From assembly GCA_012934845.2 (NCBI GenBank), contig WNNJ02001628.1:1-64000 (forward strand): 64,000 bases of DNA, given 5' to 3'. Both the position numbers and the translations under genes were made by a program. Each line of letters opens with the position of its first letter. The stretch's first letter is position 1. The stretch comes from Pomphorhynchus laevis. Taxonomy: Eukaryota > Acanthocephala > Palaeacanthocephala > Echinorhynchida > Pomphorhynchidae. Shown here in pieces: positions 19,576 to 29,869 of this stretch. The notes below the pieces were generated by a model that saw nothing but the letters and a program-made list of their open reading frames with translations, ran no database searches and was not told where the DNA came from.

Positions 19576-19724
19576 TATTTTTAAACGTTTAACTACTATA
19601 TATTTTATTACATATATTTTTGATATGTTCAGTATTTTTTATTTTTGTTCGTTATTGTTTTAATTTTTTAAATTTTTTTTAAATTTTTAATGAAAATTGA
19701 ATGTAAATACAGATACAATTAAAT
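19576..19724. other. AT-rich spacer
   Basis: A T-rich stretch with no coding signal between the LINE 3' end and the next element. Confidence 0.6.
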
Positions 19725-19746
19725 GGGTTGCCCGCAAATGGGTTCC
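19725..19746 (-). promoter_or_regulatory. Shared 3' hairpin motif of RLE LINEs
   Basis: Read on the minus strand: GGAACCCATTTGCGGGCAAC. The core CCC-ATTTGC-GGG can form a small hairpin. The same core is found 3' of three other RLE-LINE copies (21508, 26669, 55741). Confidence 0.75.
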
Positions 19747-20335
19747 ATATTATTACTTAGATAACGTTTAATAAAAAGTAGGGGATCATTGGGCTTCGGA
19801 ATCAAGATTGCATAAGATTCTCCCTGACGCATGCTGAATTCCCCCGCTGAATTGCAGCACTTATGCGCTGTAGGAAATGGGATTTTGCCTGGGCGTCGTT
19901 TGTAGCTAGCCTCAGTCGCTTCCCAATTAGTTCAAAGAGGGCGGTGGCTTCACATGCTAAGGAGTCCATTGACTCAACAGCTACTGGGACGAAGATGCAA
20001 TATGAAGGATTCAAAATGTATATTTGATCGGTTTCCTGCGTTTGGCTTCCGTAGCCAGAGCTCCAGCACATGCTGCAGAACAATCTACGTGAGACGGAGT
20101 TAGGGTGTTCACGCAAGTATGGTCCCATACTAGTAGACGTACACAGTCCCATGGTACTAAAGTGGCCCCATATGGTCTCTTACCGTCAGTTCGGGACATA
20201 CCACAGGGCTCCAAGGAGCAGGGGTAACTCGCTGCTGATAAAGCTGCCTTTATTATTCTATTCACTTGGGCATGTCGGAAGTGGCGGCCGATAGACTTTT
20301 TGCAGTCTAACCCATGCCGGCCTAGTATATTTACA

Positions 20336-20373
20336 ATTGCACCACACTTACAAGTATGTAAGTGTGGTGCAAT
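20336..20373. repeat. Perfect inverted repeat (17-bp arms, 4-nt loop)
   Basis: ATTGCACCACACTTACA, a loop AGTA, then its exact reverse complement. One arm is authentic LINE coding sequence (CKCGAI on the minus strand). The other is its inverted copy, placed where family members have about 15 further residues. Confidence 0.95.
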
Positions 20374-20590
20374 ATCTAATATCTAATCTTGTTCCGGTCG
20401 CAGCGTTTGGTATTGCCCGTAGGAATGCTCCTGCAGCTGGTGCGGCCGCGGTCAGCAATCATGCTCTTACTGTTATGTTTGGGGCAGAGTCTAATTGCTG
20501 CTTGAATATTAGCTTTTGAATCGGGGCACTCCAAGATTTCTGACGCTCTGGATTATCATGATGATACGATAATTCGATTAAATAGTGCCT

Positions 20591-21006
20591 TAAAAAATTA
20601 AAGAGAAAATACACAATAAAATATACACAAATATATGCAATCAAAAAAGGAAAGATTATCGGTAATATACACAAATTCGGATTAAATAGAGCTTTAAAAA
20701 ATATCGCAAATAATTACAATCGAATTGTTATTGGGCACAATTAATTGCAATATTATAAATTGATTATTCACTCATATTGGATTATTTATTAATGGAGAGA
20801 GTGAAGAAAATATTTATTTAATCTCGAATTTTCAATAGCCTACTGCTATCATCATCAGGAGTAAATGTTACAAAAAATATTTTTACAATTTAAGTATTTT
20901 CAAAGCTGTCAACTGCATACTTCGTTTGGCGCGGCAGAACAAAGGCGTCAATTGTACGTTTTACATTGCGCAGCGGATCAAATGACTAGATGTGCTCCTT
21001 ATTAAT
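20591..21006. other. No gene recognised
   Basis: AT-rich. No family similarity is recognised on either strand. Confidence 0.5.
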
Positions 21007-21083
21007 AATTACACAAAGAAAGAAAAATATACATAAAAAACAACGAACAAAACAATACAAAAAAACCATTACAAATCATTATA
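21007..21083 (+). repeat. Left copy of about 75-bp direct repeat flanking a LINE 3' fragment
   Basis: CACAAAGAAAGAAAAATATA...CCATTACAAATCATTA is repeated at 21597-21668 with a few differences. It brackets the truncated LINE at 21089-21540 and so looks like an unusually long target-site duplication. Confidence 0.75.
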
Positions 21084-21088
21084 ACAAC

Positions 21089-21540
21089 GATGGAGCGGTC
21101 CTTTATGGACGTTTGTGTTTTTAATCCACTTGCCTCATCGTATGCCCAACGGATGAATAACACACATAACTATCATGAGAATATAAAACGAACTAAATAT
21201 GTTGAAAGAGTAGTAAAGATCGAGTGCTCTGCGTTTCACCCTCTCACGTTTTCGGCGCTAGGAAGCATAGGGCTTAGTGCAGACAGAGTACTACGACAGA
21301 TCGCAAGACAACAAGCGGTTAAACACAATACACCCTATCACAAATGCATCACTAAACTTCGGAGCGACATATCATTCATCCTTGCAAAGTGTGTGTCCTT
21401 GGCGATTCGACGAGCATCAATCCGAAAACTCAATATTCAAGCGAATATATTCAATAATTCGCCAAACTAACATTAATGAAAATGTATAATAATAACAATT
21501 TTAATAAGGGCCCATTTGCGGGTAACCAAAATTGTATGTT
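21089..21540 (+). pseudogene. CxC/RLE LINE, 3'-end fragment
   Basis: Encodes MERSFMDVCVFNPLASSYAQ...KYVERVVKIECSAFHPLTFSALGSIGLSADRVLRQIARQQAVKHNT..CITKLRSDISFILAKCVSLAIRRASIRK. This matches the C-terminal RLE segment of the fuller copies at 45857-46612 and 54800-55651 (FLDVCVYN...YEERVSKIERG.FYPFV..SGGI). Only the last 126 residues or so and the 3' UTR are present, as expected of a 5'-truncated LINE insertion. The 3' UTR holds GGGCCCATTTGCGGG at 21508. Confidence 0.85.
21508..21527 (+). promoter_or_regulatory. Shared 3' hairpin motif of RLE LINEs
   Basis: GGGCCCATTTGCGGGTAACC, with the same CCC-ATTTGC-GGG core as at 55741. Confidence 0.8.
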
Positions 21541-21596
21541 ATGTTGAAATGTTAAAAAAAATAATATTATTAAAAAATAGACAAAGGAATTCAATA

Positions 21597-21668
21597 ACAC
21601 AAAGAAAGAAAAATATACATAAAAAACAACACACTAATCAATACAAAAACCATTACAAATCATTACAA
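21597..21668 (+). repeat. Right copy of about 75-bp direct repeat
   Basis: Matches 21009-21080 with a few changes (see the left copy). Confidence 0.75.
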
Positions 21669-22060
21669 TTATAAAATATTTGTTTTAAAATTAGGTTTCT
21701 GTTTAAATATATTTTTAAATTTTGGCATTTTTTGATTATATATGACAATGCTGGGGTGATATTTTTAGAACGTTTAATGTGATTGATCGTTTTGCCGTTC
21801 CATTTATCATTAATATAGGGCATACCTATATATTTTGTTTCAAGTTTTGGGCCTATAAATTTTGCCCTAGTACTATTTCCCATGAAGTATGATTTTTTGA
21901 TAGCCAAGTCGGATATCCGCTACTTATAAGACTTCTTTTAATTACATCATCCCTTTTCGATTTGAGATAGACACTAGAACAAATTTCCTTTAATTTCAAG
22001 AACAGTGAGGAAGCTGCAGAAATTTTCCAATTTCTATGAACATTACTTTCCAAGCTTACA
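21650..22060 (-). pseudogene. PLE-like C-terminal fragment
   Basis: Two minus-strand readings, SLISSGYPTWLSKNHTSWEI (near 21930) and RAKFIGPKLETKYIGMPYINDKWNGKTINHIKRSKNITPAL (near 21800), resemble the post-RT thumb/linker of Penelope-like proteins ('..GYP...', 'LPYI.G.S..I...'). It lies just beyond the 3' end of PLE copy 2 but shares no sequence with copy 1 there, so it is a separate, older remnant. Identification is by pattern only. Confidence 0.5.
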
Positions 22061-22093
22061 ACTTAAATCAGCTAACTGAGTCTACGTATTGTT

Positions 22094-22198
22094 ATATAAT
22101 TATAAAATAAACAAAACATAATAATGCTAAATCAAAATTTAATAATTAAATAATAAAATTAATAATTGTTTTTAGATTTTCTATAATTTTAATCAAGT

Positions 22199-22229
<31 letters not shown>

Positions 22230-23838
22230 ATTTAAAGTAAACGTCATTTTTATGAATTGACTAATAAATAACAGGCGTTGTATCAGAATAAGAATTAGAG
22301 GTCATCAGGAGGAACTGCTATGCTATCAGGTTTCGGACCCCTAACTCCTCTACCCAACATAGCAGCGGGGCCAAATACATGCTAATGATGTATTTCCTCT
22401 GAAATAACTATCTAGTATCTTATTCTAATGCAAAGTATATTATTTATTATTCATCCATAAAAATTTGCCACTTAAGAGTTTAAATTTATTCTTTATATTA
22501 TTGTGTTGATTTATATATTTTACTATTTTCTGCTTGATGTTATTTTTATAGTAACCTAGTTTAAAATATGTATCTATTAAATTATTTAAATGATTTTTAA
22601 GAAAGCCAATATCATTACATATTGTTGCAATTCTTAAAATTTCATTATTTAATGTATTATATTTTATATTATATGGTATGCATGAATGCTCATGCAAAAA
22701 TATGTTTCTTGTAAATTTAAATATGTCATCTTTACGATATAAATTAATAGTAGTTTTAGTTAATGTTAATTTAATGTTCATATCTAGATATACACCTTCT
22801 TTATCATTAATATTGGTTTTGTTAAGAATAAGGCTTTCTGGATAAATGTGCTCACTAATTGAATAAAAATTATTAGAATTAAATACACATATATCATCAA
22901 TGTATCGAAACATATATTTCATATATTTATATTGTTTAGATTTAGTTTTTACACAGTTATGAACAAATTCATATTCTATAAAGCTTAAAAACAAGTCAGC
23001 TATAATTGGGCTACTATTACCACCCATTGGAACACCTTTTACTTGTCTAAATATAGATGTCCCTACTTTTAAATAATTTTGATTTATCAAAATATTTAAG
23101 GATTCTATTAATTCAATTTTATCCATATATTTATATTTATTTGATGGTTTAATTTTTGTTAGATAGGCGTTATAATTATTATAACATATATATGTTATAT
23201 CTTTTTCCGAATATAAGATTAATTAATTTTACTAACGCTTCTTTAATATCTACTAAATCTAGATTTGTATAAAGCGTACTAAAATCGTATGTATTTATAT
23301 TTTGAAAATTTATTCCTTTTGTCTGTTCTAAAAATTCTTTTGTAGAATTAATACTGAAATAGTGTTTTATACCAGTATTAATTTCGATTACCTTGCAATA
23401 TTTTTTAAAATGTGCTTTAATTACTTTAAGCATTTTATTCATATAAACAGAAAGTGGTTTTAATGTACATTTAAACGCACTACATATGAACCTAGGTTTT
23501 ATTGGATTTTTATGTAATTTTGGATTCCAATATAATATAGGTATAGTTTTATTATCTAATTCAACCTTTATACCCTTTTTATCCATTATAGAACAGTGAC
23601 TTGTAATAATTGATTCTAAACTCAACTCACTACGTTCATATGCTGGATTTACATTTAAATCATTAGAATTAACCTCTTTCATTAGTATATCATAATAAAG
23701 CTTTTTGCATATGAAGACAAAGTTATTACTAGCTTTATCAATAGTTGTTATTATATAGTTATCCTTTAATTTAGTAAGTTCTTTATACATATCTTTATTA
23801 ATTTTATCTTTCCTTTTATAATTGTTTGTTATTTTCAT
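22094..23838 (-). mobile_element. Penelope-like element, copy 2
   Basis: Minus-strand PLE closely related to copy 1 but without the LTR insertion. RT is encoded at 23838-23179 and 23126-22440 (MKITNNYKRKDKINKD...; FRYIDDICVF), followed by the conserved structured region (22264-22440) and AT-rich tail ending near 22094. It lacks the N-terminal Cys-rich block and adjoins ATTTTATTATTATC-type simple sequence at 23839-23890, so it is 5'-truncated. The two readings are separated by one break near 23150. Confidence 0.85.
22264..22440 (-). ncRNA. PLE 3' structured RNA, copy 2
   Basis: Same arrangement as 6690-6840: CCGAAAC (22330-22336), 21 nt, CTGATGA (22302-22308), read on the minus strand. One extra base lies in the GGGGCC strand compared with copy 1; the other complementary segments are kept. 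Confidence 0.45.
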
Positions 23839-23924
23839 TTTATTATTATCATTTTATTATTATCATTTTATTATTTTCATTTTGTTATTTCATTTTAACG
23901 TTAGGGTACTCAGTAATTTTTTGG

Positions 23925-24215
23925 GAAACCTAAGTTTCTACTTTGTTTGCGGGAGATCTAATAATCTTTACATCAAGGAAGGATAATGTACCATCTTCTT
24001 CCTTCGTCGTTAATGTCCACTGAATATTTATATCAGCACTATTCAATATATCCAAAAAACAATCCGGGTCAAACGGATCCTTTAATAGAACAAAAGCATC
24101 ATCCACATACCTAAGCCAGGTGTGAATGTAATTCATATCCTTGCGGATATGGTCTGATGGCCAATATGAAGAATTGTTCAATGAGGCATATTTTCTCAAG
24201 AGTCAACGCTTCTTG
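23925..24215 (-). pseudogene. RT fragment of a second PLE lineage
   Basis: Encodes MRKYASLNNSSYWPS...HTWLRYVDDAFVLLKDPFDPDCFLDILNSADINIQWTLTTKEEDGTLSFLDVKIIR. RYVDDAFVL is the catalytic block and 'LSFLDVKI' a following conserved block of Neptune/Poseidon-like PLEs. It is clearly different from PLE copies 1 and 2 (RYIDDICVF). Only about 90 residues remain. Confidence 0.75.
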
Positions 24216-24379
24216 CAAAAAGATAATCGAACGTCCTATGATTGGAAATAGAGGTTCGTAAACCAAGTCAGATCAAGAAGATTGTCCACGGCCATGCGAT
24301 CCCTTAAAGATTTAGAATGCAACGTCAGTTTACTTTGACCCGATGATATAAAAGGCTCAAAAACAGTGCGTCAACTACT

Positions 24380-26690
24380 TCAAAACAAACACCCATGCGC
24401 TGAAGAAGCTGGTCCTGATATCACATTAAGTGAATATGTGTTTAAGATTCCGAATTTCATCAATCTACTTATGTGATATTGATGCAGATACAATCGTTGC
24501 TACGAGTAAACTCATCGTAGGCGGTGCGGGATCATCTGGACTTGATGCTCAGGCATGGTCCACAATGTTAAATATGTTCGGTGATGAATCAAAGAAGCTT
24601 GCAGATTAGCTACACAAAACTCATCCCATGAATCGATGCGGGCGCTCACTTCTAGTCGTCTAATCGCCTTAAGTAAAGAGAATGGTATACGATCAATAGG
24701 TGTTGGAGACAGTCGTCTCATAATGTCTAAGGCAATTCTTACGATCGCACAACCCCTATTACAAAAAGTATGTGGACGGCTTTAAGCTTGCTCAGGTACG
24801 ATTTATGGTACCGAATGCATGATACACTCGATACGTTCAGTCATGCACAAAGAACCTACTTATGTTCTGTTGACAATCAATGCAGACAATGCTTTCAATC
24901 GCATTAATAGACGTCTCGCACTCAGGAACATGTCGCATATGTCCTGCTCTGACAAATACACTCCATAACTTATACCGTAAGAATCCTGAGATAATAATAG
25001 GCAATGAAGCAATGCAATGTCAGGAGGGCTTTATTCAGGGTGACATACTAGCCATGGCAGCTTTTGCTGCCATGTTTAGTACGATGATTTACATAGTCAG
25101 GGACAAGTTTCCCATGATGCGCCAATACTGGTATGCTGATGACGGTAATTTTATTGGTCGCGCCGATGATGTGAACTCAGCATATGCTTTTTTAGCAGAA
25201 ATCAGTCCAAAATATGAATTTCATATTAATCCGATGAAATGCAAGGCCTTTGTCAATGACTTATCTCGTCAAAGGAATGGTGAATTGTTCTTAACGTCAG
25301 GAGTTGAAATCACAACTGATGGTGTGTCCGTTCTTGGTGCCCCCATTGGTACTTAAGAGTTCATATCACGGTTCGTTTGTTTGAAAGTATCATATATTCA
25401 AGAAACGGCTTAAGCGATTGTGCGAGATAGGTAAATCTGATCTACAGACATTTTATGCATGCTTAACCAAATCACTTCAACATAATTTGACTTATGTTCA
25501 ACGTACATGCTCGTGCAACCCTCTATGGTTCAAGAAACTGAATGATGAATTACGCACTTAAATAGATAGCTTATTCTTGATCGATTCCGTATCGATTGAC
25601 ATACTATGGGAGATAGTCAGACTGGCAGTGGGTTTGGGCGGACTGGGTATCTTTGACCCGTGTAACTCTGCGAAGACAAACTATAATAGGTCGCTTACTT
25701 TCTGCACACCTTTTGTAGACAACCTGGATTTAGTAGATATTCTAGAACAACAGTCTGTTTGTCGATCAATGCTTTCACAGTCAAATAATGACCAGTTCCA
25801 ATTACATAGACAGTTAATCTAATGTGAATTAAACGAACACATAAAAAAAGCATTGGATCATGCCACAGTTTGCGGCGCTTCTGCCTGACTCACGGCTTAT
25901 TCCTCGAACTCGAGTGGCGCAGTTCTGAATAACACAGTATTTAAAGACGCTATTGCTGCCAGGTACGGTCAGCTCGTCAGCGACGTTTCCAAAAATTGCT
26001 CATGTGATCAACCCAATTCCATATATCATGCTCTGTCGTGTAAACACGGATACCTCCCGACCGTCAGACATAATTGTATACGTGATTATATTGCAAAAGC
26101 AATTGCAAAAGTATCGTCCGGCGTGCAGGTCGAGCCAACACTTCAACTACTCAATTCACATGTCACTTTTCAAGCATCAATGAAAACCACGGAGAGGTGT
26201 GCTCGACTCGACATTGTATGTAATGAACTTTTTGGATGTACAATACAGCGTACTTTCTTGGATATATGTATATTTAACATACGCACCTTCAAATGCATCC
26301 TGATCACTCAGTTCATCGTTCGATTTCCACAAATCACGAAAAACAGCAAAATATGATGAAATGATTCGTGAGCTGTAACACTCAATTTTCCTGTCATTCA
26401 TTTTGTCATGCTCGTCTGGTATTAGTTTCGATGCTAAACGTTGTATCCGAAGTATTACTCGTAAGCTAGCTCTCAAAAGCTACAGCTGATACACTGCCGA
26501 AATTGAGAGGCTGCGAAGAACAATCGGGTGTATCATCATGCGCGGCATATCCATGAGCATCAGATCACCTTGCTCTTCATTGCTGCAACCAGTCTCAACG
26601 TCAATATCCTGATCCTTTTTGACTAGGAGTTGGACAAAGTATTTTGTTTTTCTTTGGTAATATTTTGTGGCCCCATTGGCGGGAACCCTC
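24380..26690 (+). pseudogene. CxC/RLE LINE, heavily decayed copy
   Basis: Pieces of the RT-RLE protein in several frames: KLIVGGAGSSGLDAQAWSTML (24510), ENGIRSIGVGDSRLIMSKAIL (24690), NADNAFNRINRRLALRNM (24880), EGFIQGDILAMAAFAA (25030), YWYADDGNFIG (25130), YEFHINPMKCKAFV (25215), GVSVLGAPIGT (25325), LGGLGIFD (25640), CSCDQPNSIYHALSCKHG (26000) and a broken RLE end. This is the same protein family as 45.7-49.1 and 52.4-55.8 kb. It is extensively broken by stops and frame changes. The 3' hairpin motif follows at 26669. Confidence 0.8.
26669..26688 (+). promoter_or_regulatory. Shared 3' hairpin motif (diverged)
   Basis: GGCCCCATTGGCGGGAACCC, with one change in the loop compared with the other copies. 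CCC and GGG are kept. Confidence 0.75.
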
Positions 26691-27018
26691 TTATTATATT
26701 AAAAATTCTATTAAATAGTTAATATATATAAAGAAATTTATGCGAAAATTCTTTTTTCACAGCAATATAATTGAAAATTGCAGTCCGACCACAAGACAAT
26801 TTGCTGATTATCTGGACAATTTAATAACTCAAGAATTATGGTAAGTTATTCATAAAGCGTCAAGTTCTATTCTATTGAAGATAAAATACTTAAAAAATAT
26901 TAATAATTACGTATTAACATTTTTTAAACATTAAAAGACATGTCAGTAAATCAATTACATTTTCAAAAATCATTTAACTGTCTGATGTCATTTAAACTAC
27001 CATTTAAAAAATGGCATG
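26691..27018. other. AT-rich spacer
   Basis: No coding signal. It contains repeated CATTTAAA/TTTAAA words leading into the repeat at 27019. Confidence 0.5.
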
Positions 27019-27045
27019 TTTAAACGATGCCATTTAAACATGTAC
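27019..27045 (+). repeat. 27-bp target-site duplication, left
   Basis: Exactly repeated at 31307-31333. The core is AAACGATGCCATTTAAACAT. The pair encloses a Jockey-like LINE. Confidence 0.85.
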
Positions 27046-27277
27046 ATCAAACTGTTGCATCGTAACTAACAAATTTGTATCGTTTGTTAGGTTAGTTAGA
27101 TGACAAAGCTCATATGGTATGTTGATAATCACTGTGAATGCTTGCCAATACTTATAATGTAATGCACATATGCTATACAGATTGATTTGTTTAACACACT
27201 AGCGTAGATAGTAATGTTATTAAAAGCAAAAGTACTTATTTTTATTCTTAATTTTCTGAAGATTATCATCGAACAAA

Positions 27278-28461
27278 TGAGTGTTGAGTTACACGTCGGT
27301 GCTTTAAATAAAAACGGGTTTCCAGCAAAAATGATGGCGAATTCCAATTATTTAGACGACAAAAAGGTAAAAACTAGTCCTATTCAACCTGGTACAAATG
27401 TAAGTAACGTTTCGATTGTTCCTATTGACGGGGAATTACTTCCCCCTATCCCCAAAATGGTAAATTTGGGGATTATAACGCTTAAAGAAGCCTTATGAGC
27501 GGCATATGCTTTTCAATTATTTTCTACGTGATTTTACATCGACTCTAAAGAATAAAGTGATATATAATTCAATCCGTTATCATGAACATGGAATACGAAT
27601 ATCTTTTACATCTCAGGACATCCTGGTGAGTTACAATATTTTATTGACAAGCACTTTACAGATATTGCATCTGTAAAGTGCTTGTCAAAAATTCGCATCT
27701 TTTGAGTGTAAGCCTATTCTGGCATCCCACAAGATTACGAATTTGCCTTGCCATCTTGATGAGGAAGACATCAAGCTGTTAAAAAATTTGTACAAGTTAT
27801 CCAACGTTCGCCCCCTGTTGGGTAGGAGCGGTTTTCCGCTTAACATTGGTTTCTGCACGGCTGCCTTGGAGCAGGCAGAACTTTTGGAGAAAAGTTCCTG
27901 TAACCCTTTTATGGGGTTCAATCTACGTTTCAGAATTATGAGCAACGAAGAATACACCTACCCCCACTGTAGCAGGTGTCATAAGTGGGGGCACTGAGCC
28001 TCTAGTTGCTCCCTCCCTGCTACATGTGGAATGTGTGGCTCATTTTCCTGTCTCGATACTGCAGCGGGAAAAAAGTGCCCAACCCAATGTGCTTGCTCCA
28101 ATTGCGGTGGGCCACACCCTGCATGGAGCCGAAAATGCGTGACTTTCAAATAGTACCTAAATAAGTTATCTACTTCAGCATACGAGATCACTAAATCATT
28201 CGCCGATGCAGCGGCCTCCTCGGCCCACAGTAGCTCGAGAAACATGACAGATTCTGAGCTGATAAAGTTACTGGACCTCAGTCGTGCGGAAACTTAGAAG
28301 CAGACAGAACAGCTTGTCCAGTCACTTATCTCGGCTCTATTCCAGTCTCCACCAATTCCAGTCTGCTCTGTTCCGCCAACATCCAAAAATAGGGTGGCTT
28401 CGGCTAATTTAGTACCCCCTATAAAGCTAAGAAAGATGATTAAGGCGAAGTCTAACAACTA
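27278..28461 (+). pseudogene. Jockey-like LINE ORF1 (Gag-like, CCHC knuckles)
   Basis: Begins MSVELHVGALNKNGFPAKMM. The middle is broken. At 27743-28153 it reads LPCHLDEEDIKLLKNLYKLSNVRPLL...YTYPHCSRCHKWGH.ASSCSLPATCGMCGSFSC...KCPTQCACSNCGGPHPAWSRKC, three zinc knuckles as in Jockey/I-type ORF1. A C-terminal linker with SLISALFQSPPIPVCS follows. There are in-frame stops (for example just after KWGH and after VTFK) and at least one frame change, partly due to a 45-bp fold-back insertion at 27644. The role would be RNA binding. Confidence 0.78.
27644..27688. repeat. Perfect inverted repeat (20-bp arms, 5-nt loop) inside ORF1
   Basis: TTGACAAGCACTTTACAGAT, loop ATTGC, exact reverse complement. 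It coincides with a break in the ORF1 reading. Confidence 0.95.
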
Positions 28462-28689
28462 GGGAAATTAAGACATTGCCCAGGGGTAAGTGCCTACCCT
28501 GGACGGGGTTGGTGGCGGGAAGGGCAACCTTCCTACACCTAGCTCTGCCTGGGTTGGCAATCCCCCAATCCAACTAATCCATCACAATGCAGAGTACTCG
28601 TGAGCCTTTTTCACTGAATATCATTCAGTGGAATTCGAGAGGTGCTTTTGATTTTAGACTTCTATCCGGTAGAGATGCAGATGTTAATG

Positions 28690-28720
28690 CAGACCGCGTT
28701 TCTTCAGGAGACGCGGTCTG
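28690..28720. repeat. Inverted repeat (10-bp arms, 11-nt loop)
   Basis: CAGACCGCGT ... ACGCGGTCTG. The other copy (near 51590) has only the second arm's context, so the first arm is the added one. Confidence 0.85.
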
Positions 28721-28946
28721 TTCGTATCCCCCAGTACATTACTCGATTTATTTCAAAGCATATTTGTTCACACTATACTACGTGCATAACCCCACCTCAC
28801 TCCTCTTAATCTCAAGGACTCTTGACCTTAGATAAATGCTCATTAATGTCATCCATCCTATTAAATTACTCGTGTCCAGCCATGTCTTGCTTGGTAGTTT
28901 CACTCAGTAAGAACGGTAAACGCCTCAGTCTAGCCAATGTCTACGA

Positions 28947-28972
28947 CCAGTTCTGTTCAACGACAGAACTGG
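28947..28972. repeat. Inverted repeat (10-bp arms, 6-nt loop)
   Basis: CCAGTTCTGT, TCAACG, ACAGAACTGG. In the other copy (51230-51330) about 75 bp of endonuclease coding sequence stands where the first arm is. Confidence 0.88.
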
Positions 28973-29822
28973 ACGTTGGATCGACGCAACACTTCGCAGA
29001 GCTAGGAACGGATATCTTATTCACAAACCACCGGCTCCTACCTTTTATTGCACATCTACAAATTCTATCCTCGACATTTTACTGCTTAACTCTAGGTGGT
29101 TGTTTAAACACCTCTGTACGGAGCAGTCGGGTCAACAACTGTCCACCTCTCATGACCTAATTCGTTGGAGGATTAAGGAAGATACGTTGCTTCGAAGGAG
29201 GTTTCGCTTTGATCCGATCAGTGTGGCCTTCTTTCATGCGGCTATCCAACTCTTTCCCTTTATAGGAAATGAGAGTTTGACCGAATTTAATACCTAGCTC
29301 TATTCGCAAGCAACCGCGATTCTATCGACTACCTATAAAGGTCGCATTTACAATCCTACGCCGACAAAACTCAAGGTCCTAGCTAAATTGCTAAACCTTC
29401 CTAATCTCTCTGCTTCCGCCAGACAGGCCCTCTCGAATGAATACTGGAGCACTAGATATAGGTTCCAGCTGGGTAGGGATAAGGCGAGTATTGCTTGTCT
29501 TAACCCTTCTCAGTCTTGCTTTTGGAAGATTTTCAAGGAGAAATTTGTGTGTTGGAAGGATAGGGTATTGGGTTGGATAAGTAAGGTAGGCATTGAAAAA
29601 GTTTTAGAGGAGTCACTAGCCTTACACAACTATGGATCCACGCAATCACCTCAACCAATCCTGCTTTGGGGGGATTTTAGGAGTAGGGATCTATCTGTTA
29701 CGTATATCCTTAACTCCTGGGGTCCACTTTCGGGCACCTCAAATCCTTCGCTCCACTACCTTCTTGGGTCTGTCAGCTTTTGACTGCCGATCAAAGGTGG
29801 CCGTCACAATGCTTTTAGTTTC

Positions 29823-29869
29823 ACTAGGCGCTGGCTATTCTCCCGACTAAACTGAGAATAGCCAGCGCC
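29823..29869. repeat. Composite templated insertion with 16-bp inverted repeat
   Basis: 29823-29854 is an inverted copy of 30094-30125 (32 bp, one mismatch). It is followed by a second, forward copy of part of it (29854-29869), giving 16-bp arms around 11 nt. Confidence 0.9.

Larger units (their letters stand above)
19725..20590 (-). pseudogene. RLE-type LINE, C-terminal fragment
   Basis: Minus-strand pieces in order: AAAPAAGAFLRAIPNAATGTRLDI, CKCGAIVNILGRHGLDCKKSIGRHFRH (the CCHC zinc motif before the RLE), SLEPCGMSRTDGKRP.GATLVPWDCVRLLVWDHTC (RLE nuclease core with the R.D...D pattern), and YCIFVPVAVESMDSLACEATALFELIGKRL...LQRISAAIQRGNSACVR. These are hallmarks of R2/NeSL-type LINEs. The fragment at 31.4-32.65 kb belongs to the same family. 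Frame breaks are present, and a fold-back insertion (20336-20373) replaces residues before the zinc motif. The 3' end carries the shared hairpin motif at 19725-19746. Confidence 0.82.

Noticed and set aside
21653-22053. GIY-YIG endonuclease continuing PLE copy 2
   Set aside because: No GIY or YIG motif is seen, and copies 1 and 2 diverge before this stretch, so it is treated as a separate remnant.
27960-27995. CCCCCACT...AGTGGGGG pairing
   Set aside because: It lies in the zinc-knuckle codons (YPHCSRCHKWGH), whose composition explains it. The arms are only 8 bp.
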